Shown: positions 62,569-64,000 of the stretch, in pieces
How the letters are laid out: each line of letters begins with the position of its first letter
Position numbering within the stretch: the first letter of the stretch is position 1
Source: Salinicola halophyticus
Lineage (GTDB): Bacteria > Pseudomonadota > Gammaproteobacteria > Pseudomonadales > Halomonadaceae
Length of the DNA stretch: 64,000 bases
Direction of reading: 5' to 3'
Assembly (NCBI RefSeq): GCF_003206695.1
Contig: NZ_PZJN01000006.1
Location: 704,486-768,485, forward strand
Position numbers and translations under genes: made by a program
Notes under the pieces: model-generated
Told to the model about the DNA's origin: nothing
The model's database searches: none
Seen by the model: only the letters and a program-made list of their open reading frames with translations

Positions 62569-62598
62569 TTGACAGGGCGAGTCGGCACACGGCACTAT
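62569..62598 (+). promoter_or_regulatory. Probable trp promoter
   Basis: A perfect -35 TTGACA (62569-62574) and a weaker -10 CACTAT (62593-62598) are 18 bp apart. The predicted start falls at about 62604-62606, on or next to the leader peptide ATG at 62606. Confidence 0.6.
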
Positions 62599-62605
62599 AC
62601 CGGAC

Positions 62606-62656
62606 ATGAAAACGAACCAATCGCACAGACCGAACCAGTGGTGGTGGCGCCTTTAA
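62606..62656 (+). CDS. trpL: trp operon leader peptide
   Basis: A 16-residue frame, MKTNQSHRPNQWWWRL, with three consecutive Trp codons (62639-62647) and stop TAA at 62654. Ribosome stalling at the Trp codons when charged tRNA-Trp is scarce governs the attenuator downstream. There is no good ribosome site; with the predicted transcription start at the ATG, translation may be leaderless. Confidence 0.88.
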   Translation: MKTNQSHRPNQWWWRL

Positions 62657-62729
62657 CGCAAGGGTGGCTCGCCGGCGTCTGTGGATTGACGTTCGATAAC
62701 AATGCCGCCCCATGGGGCGGCATTTTTTT
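62648..62729 (+). promoter_or_regulatory. trp transcription attenuator (pause hairpin, antiterminator, terminator)
   Basis: Three mutually exclusive pairings can be drawn. The 1:2 hairpin pairs CGCCTTT (62648-62654) with AAGGGTG (62660-62666). The 2:3 antiterminator pairs GGGTGGC (62662-62668) with GCCGCCC (62704-62710). The 3:4 terminator is AATGCCGCCCC / GGGCGGCATT with a short loop (62701-62722), followed by a seven-T run to 62729. A ribosome stalled on the Trp codons would cover strand 1 and free strand 2 to form the antiterminator. Attenuation of trpGDC is known in Pseudomonas putida. Confidence 0.88.
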
Positions 62730-62846
62730 GTGTGCTCGTTTCGTTCCATGAGGTGGCATCGCTGAAACGATCGGCTCGGGTGATGATTCCGAGCAGGAAA
62801 TCGGGAACTCAAGCCGATTGATTCGACATACCAGGAGTTTGTTTCC

Positions 62847-63434
62847 ATGTCTGTCCTCATGATCGATAACTACGACAGCTTTACCTTCAACATCGTCCAG
62901 TATCTGGGGGAGTTGGGGGCGAAAGTGATTACCGTGCGCAACGATGAAGTGGACCTCGCTGACCTCGAGCGCTACGAACCGACTCATCTGGTGGTCTCGC
63001 CCGGGCCGTGTACGCCCAACGAGGCGGGTATCTCGATGGCGGCGATTCGCCACTTTGCCGGCAAGATTCCGATATTGGGCGTATGCCTGGGTCATCAGGC
63101 GATCGGTCAGGTATATGGTGGCGACGTGATTCGGGCGCCGCAGGTGATGCATGGCAAGACCTCACGAATTCGCCACCGGGAGCAGGGGGTCTTCGAGGGG
63201 CTCGAAGATCCGCTGGAAGTGACGCGCTACCATTCACTGGTAGTCGATGCCGAAAGCCTGCCTGACTGCCTCGAAGTCACGGCATGGGTGGACGACGACG
63301 ATCCGACCCCGGGGCTGATCATGGGGTTGAAGCACAAGACGCTGGATATCGAAGGGGTGCAGTTTCACCCCGAATCGATTCTGTCTCGCCAGGGGCACGA
63401 ACTGCTGGCCAATTTCTTGAAACGGCGCGCCTGA
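62847..63434 (+). CDS. trpG: Anthranilate synthase component II (glutamine amidotransferase)
   Basis: A 195-residue class I amidotransferase. Nucleophile C80 lies in LGVCLGHQ and the catalytic His/Glu in QFHPES; the N-terminal [12 protein letters not shown] is diagnostic. It supplies ammonia to TrpE for anthranilate, and may also serve PabB. It is first in the trpGD(C) operon behind the attenuator. AGGAG precedes the ATG. Confidence 0.97.
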   Translation: MSVLMIDNYDSFTFNIVQYLGELGAKVITVRNDEVDLADLERYEPTHLVVSPGPCTPNEAGISMAAIRHFAGKIPILGVCLGHQAIGQVYGGDVIRAPQVMHGKTSRIRHREQGVFEGLEDPLEVTRYHSLVVDAESLPDCLEVTAWVDDDDPTPGLIMGLKHKTLDIEGVQFHPESILSRQGHELLANFLKRRA

Positions 63435-63470
63435 TCCGAAACGGTCGGCCGGGAAGGGCGAGGACACAAC

Positions 63471-64000
63471 ATGCAAATGCGGGACGCGATCGGCGCGGTC
63501 ATGCGCGGTCATAACCTCAGTTACGAAGATACCCATGCCGTGATGCACGCCATCATGACCGGGGAAGCGACAGAAGCGCAGATCGGCGGCTTCCTGATCG
63601 GACTGGCGATGAAGGGGGAAACCGCCGACGAGATCACGGCGGCGGCACAGGTGATGCGTGAACTGATGCAGCCGGTCTCGATCGACTGCGACAACATCGT
63701 CGATATCGTCGGTACTGGCGGCGACGGCGCCAACCTGTTCAACGTCTCCACGGCCTCGAGCTTCGTCGTCGCGGCGGCTGGCGGCCACGTCGCCAAGCAC
63801 GGTAACCGGGGCGTATCGTCTTCCGCTGGCAGTGCGGATCTGTTCGACGTGGCGGGCATCTATCTCGATCTGGATGCGGCGACCATTGCGCGTTGTATCG
63901 AGCAGGTCGGCGTGGGTTTCATGTTCGCGCCACGGCATCATCAGGCGATGCGTCATGCCATCGGTCCGCGACGCGAGATGGGCGTGCGCACGGTATTCAA
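63471..64000 (+). CDS. trpD: Anthranilate phosphoribosyltransferase (3' end outside the window)
   Basis: The first 176 codons run off the window end without a stop (full TrpD is about 340 residues). Recognisable are the N-terminal helical domain with [17 protein letters not shown], the PRPP-binding [17 protein letters not shown], and [17 protein letters not shown], then [21 protein letters not shown]. It transfers the phosphoribosyl group to anthranilate. It follows trpG by 36 bp; trpC would be expected next. Confidence 0.95.
   Translation, partial: MQMRDAIGAVMRGHNLSYEDTHAVMHAIMTGEATEAQIGGFLIGLAMKGETADEITAAAQVMRELMQPVSIDCDNIVDIVGTGGDGANLFNVSTASSFVVAAAGGHVAKHGNRGVSSSAGSADLFDVAGIYLDLDAATIARCIEQVGVGFMFAPRHHQAMRHAIGPRREMGVRTVF

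Overview
The window is 64 kb of high-GC DNA from a gammaproteobacterium, most likely a halophilic or marine member of the Halomonadaceae (Halomonas/Salinicola-like; moderate confidence). The evidence is the gammaproteobacterial order gacA-uvrC-pgsA-tRNA(Gly, Cys, Leu), the recC-recB-recD operon, trpGD separated from trpE, TRAP sugar-acid transport and ProP-like transporters. No complete mobile element, rRNA or CRISPR array was found.

Region by region. 0.2-11.6 kb: a long minus-strand sugar-acid operon (two SDR enzymes, a FAH-family hydrolase, a zinc alcohol dehydrogenase, altronate dehydratase, a tagaturonate-reductase-like enzyme, a TRAP transporter and a GntR regulator), headed by a divergent UxuR-like GntR regulator. 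11.6-14.0 kb: a gamma-glutamylcyclotransferase-like gene, argE and wrbA. 14.2-17.9 kb: a pentose module (sugar MFS, Caulobacter-type D-xylose dehydrogenase, divergent ROK repressor). 17.9-23.4 kb: sbcCD and endonuclease V. 23.4-33.4 kb: hydrolase, aldo/keto reductase, a DUF1415 gene with an apparently non-standard start, tpx and OsmC peroxidases, an unlisted 42-residue Cys/His peptide, two tandem MHS-type transporters, a glutamine-amidotransferase/amidoligase pair and an EamA transporter. 33.6-43.5 kb: recC, recB and recD, overlapping end to start.

43.5-53.0 kb holds the most unusual block. It contains a creatininase-family amidohydrolase, GTP cyclohydrolase II with a degenerate N-terminal domain, a stand-alone RibD-type reductase, an MprF/AglD-like membrane protein, a methyltransferase, a GT4 glycosyltransferase, a PTPS/QueD homologue lacking normal metal and catalytic residues, and an MDR dehydrogenase. 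Divergent from these, across a paired TGTACA site, are a CDP-alcohol phosphotransferase and a YceI protein. Together they read as an undescribed pathway that turns a GTP-derived pyrimidine or pterin into a glycosylated, possibly lipid-linked product.

53.0-64.0 kb: an AstE-like zinc hydrolase, dusA, a low-GC islet with a GT29 sialyltransferase-like gene split by one in-frame stop, the tRNA cluster with a broken tRNA-Gly copy beside it, pgsA, uvrC, gacA, tRNA-Ala, a small unknown gene, and trpG-trpD (trpD runs off the end). A textbook trp attenuator with a W-W-W leader peptide precedes trpG. Short imperfect tandem repeats (7-16 bp units) recur in intergenic gaps and as in-frame linkers across the window.
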